Shown: one piece after another, positions 8,221-16,469 of the stretch | Position numbering within the stretch: the stretch's first letter is position 1 | Layout of the letters: each line of letters begins with the position of its first letter | From: Bartonella sp. M0283 | Lineage (GTDB): Bacteria > Pseudomonadota > Alphaproteobacteria > Rhizobiales > Rhizobiaceae | Assembly (NCBI RefSeq): GCF_016100455.1 | Contig: NZ_JACFSK010000001.1 | Location: forward strand, 186,001-250,000 | Direction of reading: 5' to 3' | DNA: 64,000 bases | Notes under the pieces: generated by a model | Seen by the model: the letters and a program-made list of their open reading frames with translations, nothing else | Database searches by the model: none | What the model was told of the DNA's origin: nothing | Translations under genes and position numbers: made by a program

Positions 8221-9162
8221 TCAAGCCTTGATAATATATTGAATGGCAATATTGACCGGGCGCGCTTCATTGCCGCCGTCAGCATTGATGTTGAGACTAT
8301 GGCTGTGTCTTCCGGATATCGCCGTATTTTCGGTTATTTGTGAATACCAGTCCCAGCCATTTTGGCCGTCTGCGCCGCCTTTGTTGCGCTGCCATGTGGT
8401 ATAGCTGTGGTTGTGTTCGCCAGCTTCACCGACCGAGCCCGAATGGCTGTGCGATTTGTTCTGGCTATCCTGAAAAGAGGCAAAGGCACGGTTGGGGTCG
8501 ATATTCTTACCGGCATCTGTTCCGCGTAGAAATACACCGCGCAAATCCGGCACGGCAAAGGTGGTTTGCCCGTCGCCTTTTCCCCACCATTCGCCAATCG
8601 CTGAAAACAGTGCGCCATATTGTGTTCTTGATAATAAGCGCCCGTCGCAGGGTATCCATCCGGCGGGTGCGGTCGGCGCACCGAACATTGAAATAACACC
8701 GGCCGGTGTTGATTGTTGAGGAGTGGGTGAAGACAAAAACCAGCCGCCGCTCCCATTGTTCAATAAACTGCAAAAGACAATTTCATAGAGAGCGCCGGCC
8801 TGAATATCCCCGCTTTCCAAAGGTTTTACCCCCTGATAGGTTGCCTTGAAAACCGGCTTATAATCAATATTGTTGAGGCTTATCATCGGTTGCTCGACAT
8901 TCACACCGAGAGCGCGAAACCGCAATGTTATGCCGTTGATATAAGCAGTTACCGGTGTTTTCGACTGTATGGCAATGCGTGAAGAGGACCCTTCAACAAT
9001 AACATCGCCGCCAATATCGCACATATATTCGCGCACACGCTGCATCATCGAACGGGCGGAATTGTTGACCGTGCTTGGCGGCTGCCCCTCTGTCCAGTTG
9101 ATAATATTGTCGGCATTGGCATTGCTTGCCGCCGAAAGTGACCAATCATAAATAGAACTCAT
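8221..9162 (-). CDS. Tail fibre with phage tail collar domain
   Basis: A 313-residue virion protein. The N-terminal region (about 1-100) resembles fibre-attachment segments, with IINWTEGQPPSTVNNSAR. Residues about 150-215 form the tail collar domain seen in many fibres and microcin-like phage proteins: PAGVISMFGAPTAPAGW, CDGRLLSR, and VPDLRGVFLRGTD. The C-terminal part is rich in His (SHSHSGSVGEAGEHNHSY), typical of metal-coordinating fibre tips. Its ATG overlaps the stop of the upstream gene (ATGA at 9159-9162), so the two are translationally coupled. A second fibre follows downstream, so the virion may carry two kinds of fibre or a branched one. Confidence 0.9.
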   Translation of the reverse strand: MSSIYDWSLSAASNANADNIINWTEGQPPSTVNNSARSMMQRVREYMCDIGGDVIVEGSSSRIAIQSKTPVTAYINGITLRFRALGVNVEQPMISLNNIDYKPVFKATYQGVKPLESGDIQAGALYEIVFCSLLNNGSGGWFLSSPTPQQSTPAGVISMFGAPTAPAGWIPCDGRLLSRTQYGALFSAIGEWWGKGDGQTTFAVPDLRGVFLRGTDAGKNIDPNRAFASFQDSQNKSHSHSGSVGEAGEHNHSYTTWQRNKGGADGQNGWDWYSQITENTAISGRHSHSLNINADGGNEARPVNIAIQYIIKA

Positions 9163-9554
9163 AACATTCCTCCATTATTGGTTTTCGACTGCATGTTTTC
9201 TAAAAGCCGTAAAAGTGCCTGCGATTGTTCGGCCGAGGGGCCGCGCACCGGTTTTAGTTGCATCGAGCTTGTCTGCGGTGCGTCAACATTGGCGAGGGCA
9301 ATCAATGCATTGGCAAGTGAACCGGCGCCTTTTTCAAGGCCTTTTTGCGTTTGCCCGTCTTCCAGTAATCCGTAAGCCGTGGTGGGAGCGGAAGGATTAT
9401 CTCTATTGTTATCGCCCGCTTCACGGGAAGGGGCAGATGGACCGGTTTTAAAGTTTTGGCCGGCAAATCCCAAGGGGCCGATCGAGCCGAGCACAGGCGC
9501 ATTGTTATTGGACGGGCGGTTAGCCCAAAAATTAAAAAAAGAACTTGAATTCAT
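9159..9554 (-). CDS. Phage virion-region hypothetical protein
   Basis: I place the start at ATG 9554, where GGAGG lies at good spacing, although the frame is open 117 bases further upstream. The 131-residue product begins MNSSSFFNFWANRPSNNN, is rich in Gly, Pro, Asn and Ser in its first half, and has a helical second half (SLANALIALANVDAPQ, EQSQALLRLLENMQSK). It lies between the S74-like virion protein and the collar fibre, and its stop overlaps the fibre start. A minor structural or tail-needle-like role is possible but unsupported by any recognised domain. Confidence 0.7.
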   Translation of the reverse strand: MNSSSFFNFWANRPSNNNAPVLGSIGPLGFAGQNFKTGPSAPSREAGDNNRDNPSAPTTAYGLLEDGQTQKGLEKGAGSLANALIALANVDAPQTSSMQLKPVRGPSAEQSQALLRLLENMQSKTNNGGML

Positions 9555-9710
9555 GAAGTAGCCTCCATTCGGGTGCAATTTTTCCTTCGTGCCTCCGGTC
9601 GGTTCCGGAATGGTCACGCAATGTCTTTTGACTGATTTGTCGTTAAATTTATGAGGCTCATGCTCAAGCATCGGGTGGGGACAAGCCTCTTGTCTCCCAT
9701 GTCACTGAAA

Positions 9711-9725
9711 GGCGTTTGAAACGCC
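9711..9725 (-). terminator. Possible terminator hairpin after virion gene
   Basis: A tight inverted repeat (GGCGTTTGAAACGCC) follows the stop of the gene at 9740 on the minus strand, with a short T-run (TTT) after it. The loop is very small and the T-run weak, so partial termination is the most it may give. Confidence 0.45.
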
Positions 9726-9739
9726 CGAATAGCTTTTCT

Positions 9740-10789
9740 TCAAAGAAGCCTTTCCATAGGAAATCCGAGCTTGTTGTAATTGACCATTAACAATCCGCTT
9801 TCGGGGTGGATCACAACTTTATCGGGGTCGGTTTTAAGGATTTCTTGTGCGATAACACCGCGATAGCGTTCAGCCCTTCCGATATAGTTGAAATCATAGA
9901 CATTGTAGCCGTTGCGTTTGCCCGCATAGCGGATATTTTCTTTTGTGCGTTTGTCCGACAAGCCAAAAAGCGATGACAGCGCACCCAAACCGTTTCCTAT
10001 TGTGGTGAGCGCACCATTCTGTTGTTTTGTTGTTTGCGTTCCGCTTGACGTTCCGTAATTTCCGGCCGCACCTTGAGCCGCACTTAAAAGCATGGCAAGT
10101 CGGTTCCAGCCACGATTATCTTCTTCATTCCATTGGTCACGCGCTGCATCAAGCTTTTGCTGGTTGTTCTGGTCAAGGATTGTGCCGCCTTTCAAAGCAT
10201 TGAGAAAATTATTGCCTTGCCCCTGAAAATAATTGCTTGCGGCCGAAAGTTGGTTATTGTTTGCCCTGTCGATAAGCTCGTTGGCATTGAGCATATTTCC
10301 AACATCCTGATTATACTGGTTGGAAAGTGCATTTGTTGCAGCCTGTCCCAATCCACGCGACAGAACACCGCTATGAGCGCCCGAACCGTAACGACCAGCG
10401 CCACTCATTTGACTGTTGATGGTATTGGCGGTGTTATCAAGTGTGTTTTGTAAAGCCTGATTATAGGCAGTGTTTGCCCCCACCATTTTTCCCGAAGCCA
10501 TATCGGCAAGGTTCTGGCCACTTGCATTTTTGCCGCCTGCAAGGCCTTGCAAATAGCTGTTGCCATAATTGGCGGTGGCGTTTCCAAGCCCGCTAATGGC
10601 ATTTTTTGTTGTGTCACTTAAATCGGCCACCCTCAAGCCTTGATAAACATTGCCACCCTGACCGGAATTATAAAGGTCCATGGCATCTTTGGCCGAGCGC
10701 TTGAAGAGTGGTGCCGCCCATTCCGGCGGGGCTGATGTCTCGGTTTTGGTTTGCTTTGTTTTTCCGCCTTTTCCGCTACTTCCGCCCAT
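9740..10789 (-). CDS. Phage virion protein with S74-like C-terminal chaperone motif
   Basis: A 349-residue protein with a Lys/Thr-rich start and a long Asn-, Gly-, Ala-rich helical middle (about 40-270). The C-terminus has SDKRTKENIRYAG, then YNVYDFNYIGRAERYRGVIA, then GLLMVNYNKLG. This order matches the intramolecular chaperone (peptidase S74) of phage fibres, where the Ser of SDxRxK starts a self-cleavage. The Ala/Asn-rich body and position after the gp10-like gene fit an injected or internal virion protein. Whether cleavage occurs is not certain, because the domain is shorter than in endosialidases. Confidence 0.65.
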   Translation of the reverse strand: MGGSSGKGGKTKQTKTETSAPPEWAAPLFKRSAKDAMDLYNSGQGGNVYQGLRVADLSDTTKNAISGLGNATANYGNSYLQGLAGGKNASGQNLADMASGKMVGANTAYNQALQNTLDNTANTINSQMSGAGRYGSGAHSGVLSRGLGQAATNALSNQYNQDVGNMLNANELIDRANNNQLSAASNYFQGQGNNFLNALKGGTILDQNNQQKLDAARDQWNEEDNRGWNRLAMLLSAAQGAAGNYGTSSGTQTTKQQNGALTTIGNGLGALSSLFGLSDKRTKENIRYAGKRNGYNVYDFNYIGRAERYRGVIAQEILKTDPDKVVIHPESGLLMVNYNKLGFPMERLL

Positions 10790-11219
10790 TGTTCAATTCC
10801 TTTCGATATTTGACCACGCTTGGCCGATAGCCATGTGCGCGCATGATTTTTGACCAGCCGATGCGACCGATCGGGCAAATTTCGGATGCGCCGATGGTTT
10901 TTGCCCATTCTTCTATCGGTTCGATCATATCGGCTATTTTCTCGCCGCCGTGACCGGCAAGTTCGAGGAGTTCGACACGTTTTTTCCCGCTCGCCAGAAT
11001 TTCGATATGCGAGGTGACGAAGGCGACAAAGTTCTCTTTCTCGTCAACGATAATCCATAATTGCCGCTCGCCACTTGCAATTTCTTCGGCCATTGTTTGA
11101 AACGATATGTCGTCGGGAAAACGACGGGCGATTTTTGTCATCGCCTCTGTAAGATCGCCGCTATAGCGTTTTATCCGTTCATAAGGCCAGTTTTCGGTGA
11201 GATAGATTTGATAGCTCAT
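10776..11219 (-). CDS. GNAT-like N-acetyltransferase-fold phage protein
   Basis: With the ATG at 11219, which overlaps the gp10-like gene's stop as ATGA, the product has 147 residues. It follows the GNAT order: an N-terminal helix pair (LTEAMTKIARRFPDDISFQT), strands with LWIIVDEKENFVAFVTSHIE, LLELAGHGGEKIADMIEPIEEWA in place of the acetyl-CoA loop, and a late GWSKIMRAHGYRP segment. Proteins of this type are encoded beside head-tail genes of several podoviruses. The usual Q/RxxGxG/A acetyl-CoA motif is not clear, so it may have lost enzymatic activity. It overlaps the next gene by 14 bases. Confidence 0.65.
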   Translation of the reverse strand: MSYQIYLTENWPYERIKRYSGDLTEAMTKIARRFPDDISFQTMAEEIASGERQLWIIVDEKENFVAFVTSHIEILASGKKRVELLELAGHGGEKIADMIEPIEEWAKTIGASEICPIGRIGWSKIMRAHGYRPSVVKYRKELNNGRK

Positions 11220-12682
11220 CTTTTTCCGGCTCTTGTAAAATCGACATTGAAGCCCGAGATATGCGACCATTTCGCGCCTGCCGGAACACGCAGGCGAAAT
11301 TTGTGAAAACGCGCCCGCGAGCGGCCATGGTAACGGCCTGTATTATAAGAGGGGCTTTTTTCACCTGACCATTTTACCGGTTCTTGCGGGTTTCTTCGCA
11401 TTCTTGCACCGATGGCAAGCAAGGCTTCATTCGTGTCTATTTGTGCAATAACATTTTCCAGCCGGTTTATATCGCCATTGGGGGCTGCAATTTCCTGCGA
11501 GGAAACAATTGCTTCCATAGCTTCTCCCGAAAAGGACCCCAAACGGTAATCAACGGAAAAAGCGCCAAGAATGGGCGCGCCACCCTGCCAGATTTTGCTA
11601 TCCAGCGAAAACGGCAAATTTTCCAGAATAGTGGAAATATTATCAAGCCCGTCCAGCGTGTAACCGCTTGTATAAATCGGCATAATACTGCTTGCCGCAA
11701 TGCTGATAACTGTCCATTTTTGCAGGCCCCAGTCATAAACCATCAATTCGTTCATCACGCCCGAACCGTTATAATCCATCGCCCAATAAACGCGGTTATA
11801 GAAAGGGTCGATTGCGCAGAACATTTCGGCAAGATTATTGGCATTCATACGGGTGAAAACCGAGCGGTCGATTTTTTCAAAGCCGATAGGTGTCACCGCG
11901 CCATCGCTGGTAATCTGGAAAAATCCGCCTTCATCGGCATAAAAGGAAAATTCACCGCGACTGCTGATCGAATTGGATGATTTGGCACCGCGTTTGTCAT
12001 GAATTTTCTGGAATGAAAATATAATGTCGGAGCCGGGAATGAATGTGCCGCGATAAATTGCCGATTGTAAAAAAATGATCGGGTTGGTGGCTTCGCTCGA
12101 GCCTTGAACACTGCCCCCATCCGGAAAATCCTGATAGTCGCAAGACTTTTCGCCCACCGTCCAGAATTCCGCATCATTAAGTCCCGACCAGTAAACGCGG
12201 TTGGGATTATCCGGCAATTGCATGAGACAAACAAAATCGCCCCACACTTTAACAGCTCCCGCCCGTGGCGGATTGCCACCAAGATTGCGGAATTTTGCCG
12301 AACGGTTCAGCTCGAAAACCTGTGGCGGGTCGTTTTTGTTGACCGCAATAATGAAATTGCCGAAAGAAGCAAAAGACCAGCGCGCTTCATCGGAAGCGGA
12401 ATAGATTTTTCCCGTTTGGGTGATGTCGCGCCAGGAAAGATCGGTATTGTCGAGAACAAAAAGTTTGGTTGCAGTTCCCGCAAAAACCGAGGTTGTCCCG
12501 TCAAGCGCCCGTGCGGCATAGGCTCCATAAGGCTTTTCCGGAAACGGTTTGGAAAAGGCTTTGAAGCCGGGCATGGGAATATAACTGCCGTCTGCCGGCA
12601 AAACATTCAATATATCATCGCTATAGTCGCTATTGATATCGGCAATGTCGGGGCGATATTCGGCTATCGATAAAAATGTCAT
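11216..12682 (-). CDS. gp10-like packaged DNA stabilisation / tail hub protein
   Basis: A 488-residue beta-rich protein with repeated short strand motifs such as TKLFVLDNTDLSWRDIT, ARWSFASFGNFIIAVN and NRVYWAMDYNGSG, consistent with a beta-propeller. P22 gp10, which plugs the portal after packaging and carries the tail needle, has comparable length and genomic place. The gene follows the gp4-like adaptor by one base and precedes the GNAT-like gene with an ATGA overlap, so the three are coupled. No cysteine or catalytic pattern is expected for a structural part. The call depends on fold-type sequence and order rather than a close match. Confidence 0.75.
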   Translation of the reverse strand: MTFLSIAEYRPDIADINSDYSDDILNVLPADGSYIPMPGFKAFSKPFPEKPYGAYAARALDGTTSVFAGTATKLFVLDNTDLSWRDITQTGKIYSASDEARWSFASFGNFIIAVNKNDPPQVFELNRSAKFRNLGGNPPRAGAVKVWGDFVCLMQLPDNPNRVYWSGLNDAEFWTVGEKSCDYQDFPDGGSVQGSSEATNPIIFLQSAIYRGTFIPGSDIIFSFQKIHDKRGAKSSNSISSRGEFSFYADEGGFFQITSDGAVTPIGFEKIDRSVFTRMNANNLAEMFCAIDPFYNRVYWAMDYNGSGVMNELMVYDWGLQKWTVISIAASSIMPIYTSGYTLDGLDNISTILENLPFSLDSKIWQGGAPILGAFSVDYRLGSFSGEAMEAIVSSQEIAAPNGDINRLENVIAQIDTNEALLAIGARMRRNPQEPVKWSGEKSPSYNTGRYHGRSRARFHKFRLRVPAGAKWSHISGFNVDFTRAGKR

Positions 12683-13378
12683 TTAAAACACCGTTGCTTT
12701 GATTTTGCCGCTACCATTGCGCCGCGAGGTTTCCGCTTTTAACGCTGAAAGCTGCTCGTTAAAATCGTTAAAGGCTGTTCGAGCCATTTCGGCATCTTTC
12801 AAAATATCTTTATAAAGCTCGTATTTTGCCCGCGCTTTGACAAGGTCGAACGCATCGACAAACCAAGGGGATTCCTCATCGGCTTTCAAAACTTCTTCAA
12901 GCCGGTAGGGCTCAATCATCAGGCGTATTTTGTAAACTTTGTCAGGGCAGGGAAAGAGCCGCAGTTTTTTCCCGAAATAACAATAGGCATAAGGTTCGCC
13001 ATGGGCTGAACCCGCGCTTTCAAGTTCCTGCGGGGAATTGAGGTTAAGCCTTTTTGCGTTGCCATTAGATTTTTCAAGAAAGACAAAGCGGATACCGGCC
13101 GCACTTGCAATCGCCTTTTCGGTTGTTGCGCCATACCAGTCCTGATTTTTAGTCGTCAAAAAGGTAATATCGCGCGTTTCATTGAAATAAAGCGGTTCAC
13201 GTGCCGAAAAGCGGATGGCCGAATAGATTGCTTCCTGAATCTGGCTGAAATATTCATTTGTCGTGTCGTCAATTTCATCCTGAATAACGGCAATCATATC
13301 CGAAAAGTTTTTGTTTTTCGGCTGGAGAGGCGTGGGAAGACTTGTCATCGGCCCTGTCGTGGTAATGATAATGGCCAT
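12683..13378 (-). CDS. gp4-like head-tail adaptor protein
   Basis: A 231-residue mainly helical protein. Helix-rich text (NKNFSDMIAVIQDEIDD, YFSQIQEAIYSAIRFSA) is followed by a beta part holding FLTTKNQDWYG, RLFPCPDKVYKIRLMI and EESPWFVDAFDLVKARA. This pattern is common to the adaptor family represented by P22 gp4, which forms the ring under the portal. It sits directly upstream of the gp10-like gene, with no gap, as in P22-like phages. P22 gp4 also has muramidase activity; no such active site is evident here. Confidence 0.75.
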   Translation of the reverse strand: MAIIITTTGPMTSLPTPLQPKNKNFSDMIAVIQDEIDDTTNEYFSQIQEAIYSAIRFSAREPLYFNETRDITFLTTKNQDWYGATTEKAIASAAGIRFVFLEKSNGNAKRLNLNSPQELESAGSAHGEPYAYCYFGKKLRLFPCPDKVYKIRLMIEPYRLEEVLKADEESPWFVDAFDLVKARAKYELYKDILKDAEMARTAFNDFNEQLSALKAETSRRNGSGKIKATVF

Positions 13379-13382
13379 AATA

Positions 13383-13754
13383 TTAAACCTTTGTTTTCCG
13401 GTTTTTCTTCGGGTTCAGGTTGCGTGTTCTCCGCCGCTTCTTTCCGCTTGCGGTCTTCAAATCGGCGGCTGTTGATTGCGTTGTTGTTGCTTGCGCCGGT
13501 ATGGAAGGCTCGGCCTTCAAATTTTCGGCTTTTTCGGCAGTGTTTCGAGATGTGCTTCCGGTCTTGACTTGCGGTTTTTTCACTTTCGCTTTTTTTGCCG
13601 GTTTTCGGGGAAGGGGTGTGGTCTTTTTATCTCGCACATTCCCGCTTTTTGCCGCAGGCTCCTCAAAATCCATTAATATCCAGTCGGTATCATCGCTTGA
13701 AGGCATGTCTATAGAATAAGCATGGGTCATTTTTTTCGTCTCTGGCAAAATCAC
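13383..13754 (-). CDS. Basic low-complexity phage protein
   Basis: The frame opens at a GTG (13754), with an ATG at 13730 (MTHAYSIDMPSSDD) as the likelier start; neither has a strong ribosome binding site. The product is about 115-123 residues. After an acidic beginning it becomes Lys-, Arg-, Ala- and Thr-rich (KPAKKAKVKKPQVKTG; KKRRRTRNLNPKKNRK). It may bind DNA or capsid interior, as do small basic proteins next to capsid genes, but no domain is recognised. It lies four bases upstream of the gp4-like gene. Confidence 0.55.
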   Translation of the reverse strand: MILPETKKMTHAYSIDMPSSDDTDWILMDFEEPAAKSGNVRDKKTTPLPRKPAKKAKVKKPQVKTGSTSRNTAEKAENLKAEPSIPAQATTTQSTAADLKTASGKKRRRTRNLNPKKNRKTKV

Positions 13755-13811
13755 CGGTTTTTAAAAAATCGGGAAGGGGGAAAATTGCGCCTTAGACAGC
13801 TCGTCGCATAA

Positions 13812-13838
13812 GAAGAAAAAGGAGCATTTGCCCCTTTT
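13812..13838 (-). terminator. Terminator after the major capsid gene
   Basis: A nine-bp stem (AAAAGGGGC/GCTCCTTTT on the minus strand, one G-U pair, loop of four) runs into TTTTTCTTCT. It follows the capsid gene, whose product is needed in the greatest amount, so it may trim its message from the downstream head-tail genes. Confidence 0.7.
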
Positions 13839-13859
13839 CCTGTTGTTTGAAATGCCGTT

Positions 13860-14978
13860 TTAAAGTGGCTCGGCATAGGTCGAAATAACGATGGTTGCAA
13901 AATCCTGTTCGCCGACAGTGCTGTCTTTCAGTTTGAAGTTGGTTTTCTTCATACCGATCAGGGTTTTTGCCGCAACACCGAGTTCGCGTTCATAGTCGAA
14001 GAATTCTTCAACCAGTTTGTAGCGCGTTGGTCCGCGGTCCTTGCCGAAAGCGACGATGGAAGCCTGTGCACCCAAAAGCACCGCACGGCGGGTGTTTGAA
14101 ACAGGCGTGGTCGGGTCGGCAGAATTGACACCTTCGGTAATATGTTCGGCTTCACGCAGAACCACCCCGTTATACATGCCGAGCGAGCCGTCAAAAATCG
14201 GGTTTTTGGCGCGCGAACCCTGATAGGCTGCTTTTTGAATATCAAGCCATTGGCCGGTTGCCGTGTTAGTGCGCAGTGCCGTCACCTGTGTCGGGTGAAG
14301 GTAAAGCACATAAACGCTGTCCCCCTCGACACGCACAGGGCGCAAACGCGGATTGGCAAGTTTTGCCCGCTCCACCGCTTTATCAACCAGAGAAAGATTG
14401 AACACATCTTTTTCGTCAAGGCTTTCGTCAGTGGTTTTGCCATTCGGGCGAATAATGCGCTTGTCGGTCGGGGCTGTCGGCTCATTGAAACCGTAATGCA
14501 CCGGCGACAGTGAAATGGTGCGCCCTTCAAAGTTCATTTGTTTAGCGGTATAGCCGCAAACATGGGTAAAAAACATGAGCGACAAACGGTCGGCATACCA
14601 GTCGGTCAAACCGTCTTTGGCTTCGCTGCGCAAATCGAAAAGCACACGCTGCTGGTCGATTGTGCCCTCGTTTTTTACCCTCACAGCATGGGCAAGTTCA
14701 TTGATGATAACAGCATCATTCAAGGTTGAAAGGGCTTCTTCATTGCCCTCCAGTTTAACCCCTTCTGATACGCCTTCGCCCATCAGCTGGGTGCGCAAGC
14801 CGAAACGGACAGTATCACCCGCGCCTTTCTGGGTTTCGTCTTTAAGCTGGATAATGCTGTTGGTGTCGGTTCCGATCAAAGGCGCAATCTCGGTAGCTTT
14901 CGATACTTCGACGGCAAGTTTCTTCGACCAGGCACGAACAGCCAGAGGGTCGTTCACCCCGATGGATGTAATAGCCAT
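13860..14978 (-). CDS. Major capsid protein, N4-gp56 family
   Basis: A 372-residue coat protein. It begins MAITSIGVNDPLAVRAWSKK and carries the family pattern of the N4-gp56 coat proteins: an early helix, IIQLKDETQKGAGDTVRFGL, the long loop VLFDLRSEAKDGLTDWYADR, VYVLYLHPTQVTALR and a late KDRGPTRYKLVEEFFDYERE with strand-rich end. It would form the icosahedral shell of the head. It follows the scaffold gene after about 310 bases and has its own terminator, consistent with high expression. Length is near the family norm. Confidence 0.9.
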   Translation of the reverse strand: MAITSIGVNDPLAVRAWSKKLAVEVSKATEIAPLIGTDTNSIIQLKDETQKGAGDTVRFGLRTQLMGEGVSEGVKLEGNEEALSTLNDAVIINELAHAVRVKNEGTIDQQRVLFDLRSEAKDGLTDWYADRLSLMFFTHVCGYTAKQMNFEGRTISLSPVHYGFNEPTAPTDKRIIRPNGKTTDESLDEKDVFNLSLVDKAVERAKLANPRLRPVRVEGDSVYVLYLHPTQVTALRTNTATGQWLDIQKAAYQGSRAKNPIFDGSLGMYNGVVLREAEHITEGVNSADPTTPVSNTRRAVLLGAQASIVAFGKDRGPTRYKLVEEFFDYERELGVAAKTLIGMKKTNFKLKDSTVGEQDFATIVISTYAEPL

Positions 14979-15288
14979 GATGGCCTCCTAAAATTCAATT
15001 GATTTTCAAGCTTTTTGTCGCTTTAACGCGAGCGAACCAACGAAACCGGAAAACCTCCGGTGGGTGAAAATGATAACGTCCATTTCAAACGAAAATCCGC
15101 AAAAGAAAAAGGTGAAAGTTTTAAAACGAACCTACACGAACCTACTTCAAGGTTTTGAAAGCCCAAGGTTTTGAAAGCCTGAAGTTTTGCAAGCGGTGGT
15201 TTTTAAAGCTCAAGCTTCTGAAACAGAAGTCTCTCAAATCAGCTTTAAAAAACAGGCTTGTGCTAAAAGCCTTATTTTGCAAAAAGCT
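14979..15288. other. Gap between scaffold and capsid genes with short direct repeats
   Basis: No gene is supported. The stretch has several near-copies of GGTTTTGAAAGCC (15150-15185) and a weak hairpin with AGGCTT and AAGCCT arms near 15253-15274. A capsid promoter or processing site may lie here, but none can be named. Confidence 0.4.
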
Positions 15289-16275
15289 TTATTCCCCCTT
15301 CATCAGAATGTTGAAGGCTCTTTCATTTCTCGGATTGGAAATCCACTCGGCAAATTGCCGGTCGCTCATGGCATCTATGGCTTCAAGGCTAATAGGGTCG
15401 GCAATAGCGCGCCCGTTCGATGCGGTGAGTGTGCGCGCGGCGTTTTTTTTGGCGCGCATTGCGGCAATGTCACCCCCCGCTATAGATTTCGCCTTGAAGC
15501 CGATATTTTTTGCATAATTATAAATTGTTTGCGCAGGATTGGTGCCGCTTTCCAAAGCACCTTTGACAATGGCTGCAAGCTCGTTGCCAATCTGCGCATT
15601 GATCGCATCGGCATTTTTAAAAGCAGGGTAAGCATCGGAGAGCGCTTTCAACTGGTTCACCCGTGCTTCATAAAGAAAATCGGCCGCCTCGTCGAAATCC
15701 GGCAGTTCCGCTTTAAGTGCGGTTACAGACGTGGCAAAATAATCTTTGACCGCTTCCTGTTCTCTTGCGGCTTTGATAGATTGCCGCTCTTCGGCTTCTC
15801 TCTTTTGTCTTTCGGCTTCCTCGTTTTGCAATCTGGCGCCAATCCATTTGACATAGCCGACAAAATCTTTTTCCGGGTCGGGCGCTTCTGGTCGTGGCTG
15901 TTTTAACGGTGAGAAGCTCTCGCTTCCGGCATTATTTTCCGTGAATTCGCGCGCAATTTTGAAACGTTCTTCAATGCGGGCAAGTTTGGCTTTTGCTTCC
16001 GCTGCCTCGGCTTGCGCTTTTTTGCGTTCTTCCCTTTCAGCGTGAAGTGCACCATGCGGAACCATATGGTTTCGCGCTTTTGCGGTTCTTTCCTCTTCCT
16101 CTTCCGCTACCGGTTTTTCATGTTCCCCTTCTTGGCTAAAAGAAGGCCCGGTCATCGCATCCATGTCGGAAAAATTTTCCGATAAAGCGGTCTCATCATC
16201 AAATCCGTTATTGTCGGTATTTTGGTGGCCGAGAACATCCTGTTCTTCCGGTGAAAATTCGGGTGCAATATCCAT
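15289..16275 (-). CDS. Phage scaffolding protein
   Basis: A 328-residue, highly charged helical protein. It has an acidic N-terminal part (EEEEERTAKARNH), a long Ala/Glu/Lys coiled-coil segment (about 80-190; AEREERKKAQAEAAEAKAKL, EEAERQKREAEERQS) and a C-terminal helical end. That composition and its place between portal and capsid genes are typical of scaffolds, which guide prohead assembly and then leave. The C-terminal region (about 280-328) would be the coat-binding part by analogy with P22 gp8. No protease domain is seen fused to it. Confidence 0.8.
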   Translation of the reverse strand: MDIAPEFSPEEQDVLGHQNTDNNGFDDETALSENFSDMDAMTGPSFSQEGEHEKPVAEEEEERTAKARNHMVPHGALHAEREERKKAQAEAAEAKAKLARIEERFKIAREFTENNAGSESFSPLKQPRPEAPDPEKDFVGYVKWIGARLQNEEAERQKREAEERQSIKAAREQEAVKDYFATSVTALKAELPDFDEAADFLYEARVNQLKALSDAYPAFKNADAINAQIGNELAAIVKGALESGTNPAQTIYNYAKNIGFKAKSIAGGDIAAMRAKKNAARTLTASNGRAIADPISLEAIDAMSDRQFAEWISNPRNERAFNILMKGE

Positions 16276-16469
16276 AAATTTATCCTTTAAACATGCCCTT
16301 TAAAAAAGCGGGCAGCAGAGCATCAAAACGCCGATGCTTGAGGCGAAGCCGGTTCTTCCGGCAGGAAAAACAAAAGTTGCAATTGCGGGCGGTAAAAAGC
16401 AGCGACAATCTGAATTACCGCTTTGCCAAATTTAAAACCCATTCTGTCCAAGCTTTTGGGTCGCCTGTT

